A program made the translations under genes and the position numbers. Below the pieces are notes generated by a model. The model was not told where the DNA came from and searched no databases. It saw nothing but the letters and a program-made list of their open reading frames with translations. A stretch of 39,717 nucleotides of DNA, taken from assembly GCA_025499705.1 (NCBI GenBank), contig JAFMVE010000053.1:1-39717 (forward strand), written 5' to 3'. Shown here in pieces: positions 1-6,491 of this stretch (positions are counted from its first letter, which is position 1; every line of letters starts with the position of its first letter). Source of the stretch: Carboxylicivirga caseinilyticus. GTDB taxonomy: Bacteria > Bacteroidota > Bacteroidia > Bacteroidales > Marinilabiliaceae.

Positions 1-56
1 ATAGAGTAATCTTTCTGTGTGCGCTTAATGTACTTTCTTTTAGCTTCTTCTGTCAT
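1..56 (-). CDS. Partial transposase, N-terminal 18 residues (IS3-type OrfA-like)
   Basis: The minus-strand ATG at 56-54 opens a frame reading MTEEAKRKYIKRTQKDYS before the window ends. The very basic start followed by KRTQKDYS resembles the N-terminus of Bacteroidota IS3-family helix-turn-helix transposase subunits, which bind the element ends. This is recognition from a short stretch, not a domain match. The frame is open to the edge. It lies inside the putative IS end at 95 and points away from pssA. Any short hypothetical protein could look similar over 18 residues, so the call is moderate at best. Confidence 0.5.
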   Translation of the reverse strand, partial: MTEEAKRKYIKRTQKDYS

Positions 57-95
57 AGCTTTACTTATTGTGTAACGCTATTTCAGGACTAGACA
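1..95 (-). mobile_element. Left-edge fragment of an IS3-type insertion sequence
   Basis: Read on the minus strand from 95 downward, the sequence starts TGTCTAGTCCTGAAATAG, which resembles IS3-family ends that begin with TG. About 39 nt further in is an ATG at 56-54 opening a basic reading frame that runs off the window. Element end, short untranslated segment and transposase start are thus in the expected order. The other end and any target duplication lie outside the window, so the family call rests on the end and the N-terminal residues only. The position of the outer boundary (95) is inferred. Confidence 0.5.
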
Positions 96-106
96 GATAT
101 CTAAAT

Positions 107-141
107 AAAAAACGCCCGGACTTTCTAGTTCGGGCGTTTTT
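107..141. terminator. Bidirectional rho-independent terminator downstream of pssA
   Basis: The stem ACGCCCGGAC (112-121) pairs with GTTCGGGCGT (128-137) around a 6-nt loop, with one G-U pair. It is flanked by A's on the left (107-112) and T's on the right (137-141). On the minus strand the A's become the U-tract that ends pssA transcription, and on the plus strand the T-tract would stop anything coming from the IS side. Confidence 0.85.
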
Positions 142-165
142 GTTGATATTGATAATTAAATCATC

Positions 166-897
166 TTAGTTTTTGGCTGCGATAATCCATTTAAAAACCG
201 ATACAGTAATGTAATATAGGATAGTTGCAGCAATTCCTCCTAATCCCAATATTGCAATAGAAATAATTGCTATTGCCAGTAAAATAAAGCGTTCCTTGTT
301 TTCTGCCCATTTAAAGTTTTTGAACTTTAGTGAGAACATTGGAACTTCACTCACAAGTAAAAGGCTGAATATTAGAACTGCTACCAGTATTAAAATGGGT
401 GATAACCAATTGAACCAATCAGTTTTATTTAGGAATAGGTATGCAAAGGAGGCTGTGAATATTCCGGTAGCCGTTGTGGTTAATCCCAGAAAGTTTTCTG
501 TCTGACGAGTATCAACATTGAATTTAGCCAGACGCAAAGCAGCGAATACTACCAGAATAAAGGGACTTAAGATCCAAAATTTCTCAGGTGTTTGCATATC
601 TGCAAATGAAACAGAGAAATCTCCCATTACTTTTATACGGATAATAGAGGATAATATGGCAGCTGGAGCCATTCCAAAGCTAATCAGGTCGGCCAATGAA
701 TCCAGTTCTTTACCTATTTCGCTATAGGCTTTTAATGCCCTTGCAGCAAATCCATCGCTAAAATCAAAAAGAGCGCCAATAAAAATTAACCAGATGGCAA
801 TCTGTATCATCCCATTTAGAGCCAGAAAAGTGGCAAGGGTGCCACAAAATACATTAAGGCTAGTTAAGAAATTGGGAACATGTTTTGTTACTTGCAT
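166..897 (-). CDS. pssA: CDP-diacylglycerol--serine O-phosphatidyltransferase
   Basis: This integral membrane enzyme makes phosphatidylserine from CDP-diacylglycerol and serine, the step before phosphatidylethanolamine. The CDP-alcohol phosphatidyltransferase signature DG-x2-AR-x8-G-x3-D-x3-D is complete in the first third (DGFAAR, then G, KELD, SLAD). Several hydrophobic segments follow, including a strongly hydrophobic C-terminal pair. The start is placed at the ATG at 897-895 because the protein then begins MQVTKHVPNFLTSLN, the usual PssA N-terminus. The in-frame upstream extension to 945 adds 16 residues with no family counterpart. The result is 243 residues, normal for the short Gram-negative/Bacteroidota type. 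It stands alone, divergent from the hemerythrin gene, and ends at the terminator at 107-141. PgsA shares the same motif, but the N-terminus and context favour PssA. Confidence 0.9.
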   Translation of the reverse strand: MQVTKHVPNFLTSLNVFCGTLATFLALNGMIQIAIWLIFIGALFDFSDGFAARALKAYSEIGKELDSLADLISFGMAPAAILSSIIRIKVMGDFSVSFADMQTPEKFWILSPFILVVFAALRLAKFNVDTRQTENFLGLTTTATGIFTASFAYLFLNKTDWFNWLSPILILVAVLIFSLLLVSEVPMFSLKFKNFKWAENKERFILLAIAIISIAILGLGGIAATILYYITVSVFKWIIAAKN

Positions 898-1069
898 AGC
901 AATTAATATTTGTGCCGAAATTAAATGAAACCTGCACACAAACAAAATTTAGATTCAAAGAATATATTTATTATAATTATTTCAGAATTTAGGTATTTTA
1001 ACATTGGATTAACATATTGATTGTCATAAAGCATTATTTTCGTGATTGGGACAAACTAAACTATTACAC

Positions 1070-1486
1070 ATGTGGACAAATGACCTATCAGTAAACAATG
1101 TCGAAATAGACAATGAACACAAAAAGTTATTCAATTTATTAACCAGTTTTTATGATGGTATAAAAAACAATTCACCAAAATTACAACTTCAGGAGTTGAT
1201 AAATGGATTGTTGGATTATACCAAAACGCATTTTGCTCGCGAAGAAGCATATATGAAACGAATCGGATATCCTGAGTTTGAGGATCATAAAAAACAACAT
1301 GAGGAATTTATTGAAAAAGCGCAGGCATTTCATACCAAAATATCTGATGGTAAAATGATTCTGTCGCTTGAAGTAACCAACTTTTTGAAGCAATGGTTGG
1401 TGAATCATATTAAGGGAACAGATCAGAAATATGCTCGTTTTGCGAGCGCAAATCAGGAAAAGGTAAATCAATTCTCTTATAATTAA
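1070..1486 (+). CDS. Bacteriohemerythrin, single-domain O2-binding protein
   Basis: A 138-residue four-helix hemerythrin that binds oxygen at a non-heme di-iron site. All seven canonical ligands are present in the right order: H17, H54, E58, H73, H77, H113 and D118 (numbering from the ATG at 1070). The frame is open upstream to a TTG at 1046, but the family begins at the tryptophan two residues from this ATG (MWTNDLSV), so 1070 is preferred. There is no signal peptide or fused signalling domain, so it is probably a cytoplasmic O2 carrier or sensor, or a protectant of oxygen-sensitive enzymes. It lies between divergent pssA and the his promoter, and no terminator is visible between it and the his leader. 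Confidence 0.9.
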   Translation: MWTNDLSVNNVEIDNEHKKLFNLLTSFYDGIKNNSPKLQLQELINGLLDYTKTHFAREEAYMKRIGYPEFEDHKKQHEEFIEKAQAFHTKISDGKMILSLEVTNFLKQWLVNHIKGTDQKYARFASANQEKVNQFSYN

Positions 1487-1507
1487 TCTGATTATTTTAA
1501 TAATTAG

Positions 1508-1538
1508 TTTGTAATTGTCGTTTTAACCTTTACATTTG
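1508..1538 (+). promoter_or_regulatory. Bacteroidota-type sigma-A promoter of the his operon
   Basis: TTTG at 1508-1511, a 19-nt spacer and TACATTTG at 1531-1538 match the Bacteroidota consensus TTTG-N19-TAnnTTTG exactly. Transcription should begin near 1543-1547, about 12-16 nt before the first leader-peptide ATG at 1559. This places both attenuators within the transcript. Confidence 0.8.
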
Positions 1539-1558
1539 TATCAAATTATTCAGAAGAC

Positions 1559-1609
1559 ATGGCAAATCGTATCCATCATCATCATCATTTAAACCTGCAA
1601 GTACGGTAG
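1559..1609 (+). CDS. His operon leader peptide 1 (five consecutive His codons)
   Basis: The frame ATG...TAG encodes MANRIHHHHHLNLQVR (16 residues), with five CAT codons in a row at 1574-1588. It follows a near-consensus promoter and precedes a hairpin terminator and the hisG gene, as expected for a translated sensor of charged tRNA-His. No Shine-Dalgarno sequence is visible, which is normal for this phylum. The stop codon (1607-1609) lies inside the sequence that can form the antiterminator, so a ribosome reaching the stop would mask it. The peptide probably has no function of its own. Confidence 0.9.
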   Translation: MANRIHHHHHLNLQVR

Positions 1610-1678
1610 GCGGTGATTGATATGTGTATACTTTAAACAATATTTATCAAGGCTTACCAAAGTGGTAAGCCTTTTTTT
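1605..1678 (+). promoter_or_regulatory. His attenuator 1: antiterminator overlapping leader 1 stop, and terminator
   Basis: Terminator: GGCTTACCA (1651-1659) pairs perfectly with TGGTAAGCC (1663-1671) across a 3-nt loop, followed by seven T's. Antiterminator: GGTAGGC (1605-1611), spanning the leader stop codon, can pair with GCTTACC (1652-1658), giving 7 pairs with one G-U and consuming the 5' arm of the terminator. Inferred logic: a ribosome stalled on the His codons leaves 1605-1611 free, the antiterminator forms, and transcription continues. A ribosome that reaches the stop codon covers it, and the terminator forms. Confidence 0.85.
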
Positions 1679-1690
1679 ATTTTTATAAAC

Positions 1691-1747
1691 ATGAATTATA
1701 ACAGACATCATAAATTCCATCATTTACATACTAATCCTCAGGGATAA
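1691..1747 (+). CDS. His operon leader peptide 2 (five His codons in 18)
   Basis: A second short frame begins 12 nt after the T-tract of the first terminator and encodes MNYNRHHKFHHLHTNPQG (18 residues). Its five CAT codons are at 1706-1711, 1718-1723 and 1727-1729. The sequence is not a copy of leader 1, but the design is the same: the His codons sit upstream of a stop codon (1745-1747) lying inside an antiterminator arm. It can only be transcribed if the first terminator is read through. No ribosome binding site is visible. Confidence 0.85.
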   Translation: MNYNRHHKFHHLHTNPQG

Positions 1748-1807
1748 GTCGGAATTCTTATATAAAAAATTAAAGACAAGGCTTATCCGTTAACGGGTGA
1801 GCCTTTT
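1742..1807 (+). promoter_or_regulatory. His attenuator 2: antiterminator overlapping leader 2 stop, and terminator
   Basis: Terminator: AAGGCTTATCCG (1778-1789) pairs with CGGGTGAGCCTT (1794-1805) around TTAA, with two G-U pairs. The following T-run is short (four T's, then ATATT), so termination may be weaker than at attenuator 1. Antiterminator: GGATAAGTC (1742-1750), which contains the leader 2 stop, can pair with GGCTTATCC (1780-1788), giving nine pairs with one G-U and excluding the terminator. The hisG ATG follows 29 nt after the hairpin. Confidence 0.8.
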
Positions 1808-1836
1808 ATATTAAAAATTATTAAATCATAACCATA

Positions 1837-2697
1837 ATGGAAACCAAAATCAGAATTGCATTACAAAAAAAAGGTCGTTTAAATGAAGACTCTTTGAGAC
1901 TATTAAAAGAAGCAGGTATTAAATTCAATGCCGGCAGTGGTAAGCTGGTTGCTTCTTCACCAAATTTTCCAATTGAAGTTTTGTTTTTGCGTGATGATGA
2001 TATTCCGCAGACAGTTGCTGATTCGGTAGCTGATATAGGAATTGTTGGTGAAAACGAAATGGCAGAAAAAGGCTTTGACCTGACTATTGCAAAACGATTG
2101 GGCTTTAGTAAATGTCGTTTATCATTAGCAGTACCAAAAGCGGATGAGTACGCAGGAACAGAGTATTTTGAAGGAAAGAAAATTGCCACTTCTTACCCTG
2201 TTATTCTTGAAAAATTTCTGAAAGAAAAAAATATTAAAGCCGATATCCATGAGATAACTGGCTCAGTTGAAATTGCTCCGGGTATTGGATTGGCAGATGG
2301 TATTTGTGATATAGTTAGTTCGGGAAGTACATTGGTTGCAAACCGTTTAAAGGAAGTGGAAGTGGTAATGCAGTCTGAGGCTTTGTTGGTATCAGCACCA
2401 AACTTGAGTGCTGAGAAGCAGCAGTTGCTGGATGAAATTATCTTCCGCATAAACGCAGTAATGGCTGCAAATTCAAATAAATATATTTTGATGAATGTGC
2501 CTAACGATAAACTGGATGAGATTGTTGAAGTTTTACCAGGAATGAAAAGTCCGACTATTCTGCCATTGGCTGATAAAGGATGGAGTTCTGTGCATTCAGT
2601 AATTCAGGAAAAGAAATTTTGGGAAATCATTGGGCAGTTAAAGAATTTAGGTGCCGAAGGTATTTTGGTGATTCCAATCGAGAAAATGATCTTGTAA
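1837..2697 (+). CDS. hisG: ATP phosphoribosyltransferase, long form
   Basis: Catalyses the first step of histidine synthesis, joining PRPP and ATP to form phosphoribosyl-ATP. At 286 residues it is the long HisG type: a two-lobed catalytic domain to about residue 205, then a C-terminal ACT-like regulatory domain, so no HisZ partner is needed. The PRPP-binding loop is DGICDIVSSGSTL (154-166). It starts METKIRIALQKKGRL at an ATG 29 nt after attenuator 2. As the first structural gene, its transcription should depend on passing both attenuators. Feedback inhibition by histidine through the C-terminal domain is expected from the family and is not seen directly. Confidence 0.97.
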   Translation: METKIRIALQKKGRLNEDSLRLLKEAGIKFNAGSGKLVASSPNFPIEVLFLRDDDIPQTVADSVADIGIVGENEMAEKGFDLTIAKRLGFSKCRLSLAVPKADEYAGTEYFEGKKIATSYPVILEKFLKEKNIKADIHEITGSVEIAPGIGLADGICDIVSSGSTLVANRLKEVEVVMQSEALLVSAPNLSAEKQQLLDEIIFRINAVMAANSNKYILMNVPNDKLDEIVEVLPGMKSPTILPLADKGWSSVHSVIQEKKFWEIIGQLKNLGAEGILVIPIEKMIL

Positions 2698-2756
2698 CGG
2701 TCATTTGATCGAGATAGAATTTAAGTGAAGAAAAATTTCATTTAGCAAGAGTAACG

Positions 2757-4049
2757 ATGCAAAAAATAATATATCCTGAGAAAGAGTCATGGGCTACTTT
2801 GCTCGAAAGACCTGATAATGGACTGGAAGATTTGTTCGATACAGCTCGTGGAGTGTTAGACGATGTGAAGCGAAACAAAGATGCTGCATTAATCAAGTAT
2901 ACCAGAATGTTTGATGGTGTTGAACTGGATGATTTTAAGGTGATGCAGACAGAAATTGATGAGGCTTGCATTAATATTAGCAGCGATCTGAAAGAAGCCA
3001 TCTTAACGGCCAAGAAAAATATTGAGACTTTTCATAAAGCTCAGCTTCGCGAGGTAAAGGTGATTGAAACCATGCCTGGAGTTCAATGCTGGCAAAAAGC
3101 TGTACCAATCGAAAAAGTCGGACTTTATATTCCCGGAGGAACAGCTCCATTGTTTTCAACAGTATTAATGTTGGCTATTCCGGCAAAGATTGCAGGATGT
3201 AAAGAAATCGTGTTATGCACGCCAGCTGGTAAGGATGGAAAAATAAATCCGGCTATTTTGTATGCAGCCAACCTGGTTGGCGTTACGCAGATATTTAAGC
3301 TGGGAGGAATACAGGCAATCGGGGCAATGGCTTATGGAACAGAAACAGTTCCTTCTGTTTCAAAGATTTTTGGTCCGGGAAATCGCTTCGTAACTGCTGC
3401 TAAACAAGTAGTCAGTCTGAAAGATGTGGCAATTGATATGCCGGCTGGTCCATCGGAAGTGATGGTAATGGCTGATGAAAGTGCAGACCCGGCTTTTATT
3501 GCAGCCGATCTATTGTCACAAGCTGAACATGGTGCCGATAGTCAGGTGATTTTAGTTACTAACAACGAAGCTTTATTGGACGAGGTTGGTAGTACATTGG
3601 CTCAACAGCTTGAGCAACTATCGCGTAAAGAGGTGGCAGAAAAAGCCTTGGACAACAGTCGTATGATTGTATTGAAGTCGGTAGAAGAGATGTTGGAGAT
3701 GTGTAACGAATATGCTCCTGAACACCTGATTCTGTCGATGAGAGATGATGAAGAAATTGCTTCAAAAGTGGTAAATGCAGGATCTGTTTTTCTGGGTAAT
3801 TATTCTCCGGAGAGTGCAGGTGATTATGCCTCCGGTACCAATCATACATTGCCAACACATGGTTATGCCAAATCATACAGTGGTGTGAGTACAGAGAGTT
3901 TTATGAAGAAGATCACCTATCAGAAAATAACTGAGAAAGGTATTCAGAAACTTGGACCCGCAATTGAGATTATGGCAGCTGCTGAACAGTTGGATGCCCA
4001 CAAAAATGCTGTAACTGTTAGGCTTAAAAAAATTAAAGAGTCGAAATAA
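2757..4049 (+). CDS. hisD: Histidinol dehydrogenase
   Basis: Carries out the last two steps of the pathway, oxidising L-histidinol to L-histidine with two NAD+. It is 430 residues, the usual length. The four zinc-ligand positions of the family are present as Q255 and H258 (SQAEHG), D356 (DYASGTNH) and H415 (LDAHKNAV). The glycine-rich GPGNRFVTAAK segment near residues 203-213 is also typical. It begins 59 nt after hisG in the same direction and is followed by an unusually long gap (4050-4345) that carries a repeat before hisC. Cytoplasmic homodimer by family. Confidence 0.97.
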   Translation: MQKIIYPEKESWATLLERPDNGLEDLFDTARGVLDDVKRNKDAALIKYTRMFDGVELDDFKVMQTEIDEACINISSDLKEAILTAKKNIETFHKAQLREVKVIETMPGVQCWQKAVPIEKVGLYIPGGTAPLFSTVLMLAIPAKIAGCKEIVLCTPAGKDGKINPAILYAANLVGVTQIFKLGGIQAIGAMAYGTETVPSVSKIFGPGNRFVTAAKQVVSLKDVAIDMPAGPSEVMVMADESADPAFIAADLLSQAEHGADSQVILVTNNEALLDEVGSTLAQQLEQLSRKEVAEKALDNSRMIVLKSVEEMLEMCNEYAPEHLILSMRDDEEIASKVVNAGSVFLGNYSPESAGDYASGTNHTLPTHGYAKSYSGVSTESFMKKITYQKITEKGIQKLGPAIEIMAAAEQLDAHKNAVTVRLKKIKESK

Positions 4050-4345
4050 CATTGTAAGATTGACTTTTATTATGACGATTCGACCTCAATAGGGATGATT
4101 ATTGAGTTGAAGATGGACTTTAGTAAGATCGGGAAGCTGAGAACTTGTTCGAAGATCACCCGACCGCAATTAAGTACTTCAAAAGTCAGTAATCATTCAT
4201 ATTGCAGTCTTGATTTTCTTTGTTTCGTTTCTTGTATCAAGACAAGAAATGAAAAACCTTGCGGCTTGAGCGAAGAAAAAGAAAGGATTGATTATTTTGG
4301 TATGAAAAGAATGAAAGAATTAACTTTTTTAACCTGTATGCAAAA
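4050..4345. repeat. hisD-hisC spacer with dispersed hairpin-type repeat
   Basis: This 296-nt gap inside the operon has no convincing gene. It holds a strong hairpin, CGTTTCTTGT (4226-4235) with ACAAGAAATG (4242-4251) and loop ATCAAG. Pyrimidine-rich TTTTCTTTG sequence lies before it and purine-rich GAAGAAAAAGAAAG after it, so a larger imperfect inverted repeat surrounds the core. A smaller stem, CTCAATA (4085-4091) with TATTGAG (4100-4106), sits upstream. From memory, similar hairpins are scattered through Bacteroidota genomes; copy number cannot be checked here. The core has no T-tract, so it is probably not a terminator, and it might instead affect mRNA stability between hisD and hisC. Confidence 0.55.
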
Positions 4346-5383
4346 ATGAAAACGCTTAATGAGCTTTTACGATCAAATATAAAAGGGCTGAAGCCCTACT
4401 CTTCCGCTCGTGATGAATTTACCGGATCTGCATCCGTTTACCTGGATGCCAATGAAAATCCATTCAATCAGCCATACAACAGATATCCTGATCCGTATCA
4501 GCGAAATTTGAAAGCTAAAATTGCTACTATAAAAGGTGTTAAGGCTGACCAGATATTTTTGGGCAACGGCAGTGATGAACCCATTGATTTATTATTTCGT
4601 GCTTTTTGCGAGCCGGGTAAAGATAATGTGGTAAGTATTGATCCAACCTATGGTATGTATCAGGTTGCTGCCGATATCAATAATATTGAAGTACGTAAGG
4701 TTTTGTTGACCGAAGATTTTCAATTGGATGTAAACGCTCTTTTGGCTGCAACAGATGAGAATTCTAAATTATTGTTTTTGTGTTCACCCAATAATCCAAC
4801 AGGAAATTGCTTTAAAGAAGAAGATTTGTTAGCCTTAATTAAGGGGTTTGATGGAATTGTTGTGTTAGATGAAGCATACATTGACTTTGCTCCTGAGAAG
4901 AGTTTATTAAAGCGAATTGATGAATTTTCAAATTTAGTTGTGTTGCAGACCTTCTCAAAAGCATGGGGAATGGCTGGCATCCGACTGGGAATGGCATTTG
5001 CATCTGCTCCGATTATTAAAGTGTTGAGTAGTATTAAATATCCATATAATATTAATATACTTACGCAGGAGAAAGCTTCTGAACTGTTGGATAAAGAAGA
5101 GGATAAACATCAGTGGGTAGAGTTGTTGCTTAAAGAAAGAACCCGATTGGATGTTGATTTACAACAATTCTCTTTCGTGCAGAAGATTTATCCGTCAGAC
5201 GCTAACTATCTGCTGGTAAAAGTGGATGATGCAAAAGGGTTATACAACTATCTGGTTAATGAAGAAATCATCATACGCGACCGTTCCTCGGTTGCATTGT
5301 GTGCCGGTTGCTTAAGAATAACAGTTGGTACAGCTGATGAAAACAGCCAGTTGTTAAATGCATTGAAATCGTATCAGAAATAG
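4346..5383 (+). CDS. hisC: Histidinol-phosphate aminotransferase
   Basis: PLP enzyme that transfers the amino group of glutamate to imidazole-acetol phosphate, giving histidinol phosphate. At 345 residues it has normal HisC length for a class I/II aminotransferase. The PLP-binding lysine is K205 in TFSKAWGMAGIRLG; also seen are the N-terminal LDANENPFNQP motif, CSPNNPTGN in the cofactor site and DEAYIDFA. The ATG at 4346 gives the expected start. It is followed only 14 nt later by a secreted hydrolase gene rather than directly by hisB. Confidence 0.97.
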   Translation: MKTLNELLRSNIKGLKPYSSARDEFTGSASVYLDANENPFNQPYNRYPDPYQRNLKAKIATIKGVKADQIFLGNGSDEPIDLLFRAFCEPGKDNVVSIDPTYGMYQVAADINNIEVRKVLLTEDFQLDVNALLAATDENSKLLFLCSPNNPTGNCFKEEDLLALIKGFDGIVVLDEAYIDFAPEKSLLKRIDEFSNLVVLQTFSKAWGMAGIRLGMAFASAPIIKVLSSIKYPYNINILTQEKASELLDKEEDKHQWVELLLKERTRLDVDLQQFSFVQKIYPSDANYLLVKVDDAKGLYNYLVNEEIIIRDRSSVALCAGCLRITVGTADENSQLLNALKSYQK

Positions 5384-5397
5384 ATAAAGCCAACTCA

Positions 5398-6297
5398 ATG
5401 AAAAAGATCCAAATATTATTAAGTGTATTAATACTGACTACAAGTACAATGTTCGGTCAAAAAGCAAAAATCAACCTTTGGGAAGGTACTGCCCCTTTGA
5501 ATAAAGATGTGCAGGTTGAAGAGCAGGATATAAATAACCGTGTTTCACGAGTAACCGTTCCTCAGCTTTATCATTATCCTGTAAAAAGTAAAGAGGCAAA
5601 ACCAGCTATCATTATCATTCCTGGAGGAGGATATGCCCGTGAGGCTATCGATCATGAAGGTTATATGGCTGCCGAATGGTTCAATAAATTGGGATTTGAG
5701 GCATTTGTGTTAAAATACAGATTGCCGGATGATGACCTTTTTGATAACCCGGCTTATGTTCCTTTGATGGATGCTCAGCAAGCGGTTTACCTGGTTCGTT
5801 CAAAAGCCAAAGAGTTTAATATCGATCCAGCCAGAGTTGGTGTAATTGGTTTTTCAGCTGGTGGTCATTTAGCTGCCTCAGCTTCTACTCTGTTTACCAA
5901 TCCTGTTGATAAGAACAGATCACCGGAAGATGTCCGACCTGATTTTTCGATTTTGATGTATCCTGTCATTAGCATGGATAAGGCATGTACTCATATGGGT
6001 AGTCGGATAAATCTGATTGGAAATGATCCAGCTGTAAGTATGGTTGATTATTTCTCGTTGGAGAATCAGGTATCAGAAAAAACACCTGTTACTCTAATGG
6101 TCCATGCCATTGATGATGGTGCGGTGCCTGTTGAAAATACAGATCGATATGCCAAAAACCTATTTAACAAAGGTGGTGATGTAACCAAAGTAATACTTCC
6201 GATTGGAGGGCATGGATTTGGTTTTGCTCCTGATCGACCAGTTGCTTACTGGACTCAATATCTGGAAGTGTGGTTAAAAACCAATGTGATTAAATAA
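5398..6297 (+). CDS. Secreted alpha/beta-hydrolase, acetyl-esterase-like
   Basis: A 299-residue protein with an N-terminal signal peptide (hydrophobic residues 4-19, probable cleavage after FGQ), so it is exported to the periplasm or beyond. It is an alpha/beta-hydrolase: oxyanion segment PGGGY (75-79), nucleophile S153 in GFSAGGH, acid D239 or D240 in HAIDDGAVP, and base H272 in GGHGFGF. The PGGGY form and size resemble BD-FAE-type and acetylxylan-type carbohydrate esterases. The substrate cannot be told from sequence. It sits 14 nt after hisC and before hisB on the same strand, inside the his operon, though nothing about it suggests a role in histidine synthesis. It may be a passenger co-transcribed with his genes. 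Confidence 0.85.
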   Translation: MKKIQILLSVLILTTSTMFGQKAKINLWEGTAPLNKDVQVEEQDINNRVSRVTVPQLYHYPVKSKEAKPAIIIIPGGGYAREAIDHEGYMAAEWFNKLGFEAFVLKYRLPDDDLFDNPAYVPLMDAQQAVYLVRSKAKEFNIDPARVGVIGFSAGGHLAASASTLFTNPVDKNRSPEDVRPDFSILMYPVISMDKACTHMGSRINLIGNDPAVSMVDYFSLENQVSEKTPVTLMVHAIDDGAVPVENTDRYAKNLFNKGGDVTKVILPIGGHGFGFAPDRPVAYWTQYLEVWLKTNVIK

Positions 6298-6491
6298 GAG
6301 AAACTTGTTTAGATCTTCTCTTGGATGGGGAAGAAGACCTTTATTAGTATATTATGATTAAGAACTGCAAATTACACTGATTATCGCGAATAGTGCCGCT
6401 ATGTGGTACAATAATTTGTGAAATTTGCGTAATCTGTGGTTAAAAAGCAATTGTGTATTGATGGCCAGGCCATTGTAATGAGAAGAATTGA
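6298..6491. repeat. Hydrolase-hisB spacer with degenerate inverted repeat
   Basis: No gene is visible. The part at about 6366-6441 contains an imperfect inverted pair (ACACTGATTATCGCGAAT against ATTTGCGTAATCTGTGGT), resembling from memory AT-rich dispersed repeats of Bacteroidota that read like AATTTGTGAAATTTGCG. A compact palindrome ATGGCC-A-GGCCAT lies at 6461-6473, shortly before the hisB start. No T-tract terminator is seen, so read-through from hisC and the hydrolase into hisB is plausible. Confidence 0.45.

Noticed and set aside
898-945. Upstream N-terminal extension of pssA
   Set aside because: The extra 16 residues are not family-like; the ATG at 897 gives the conserved MQVTKHVPNFLTSLN start.
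1046-1069. TTG start for the hemerythrin gene
   Set aside because: It adds eight non-conserved residues; the ATG at 1070 precedes the conserved tryptophan.
1574-1588. CAT repeat as a microsatellite or affinity-tag artefact
   Set aside because: It lies in a short frame with start and stop, after a consensus promoter and before a terminator and hisG, and a second His-rich frame follows. The leader-peptide explanation accounts for all of this.
4095-4349. 84-residue plus-strand frame between hisD and hisC
   Set aside because: It runs through the hairpin repeat, has no recognisable motif and overlaps the hisC start. Composition is like translated repeat sequence.
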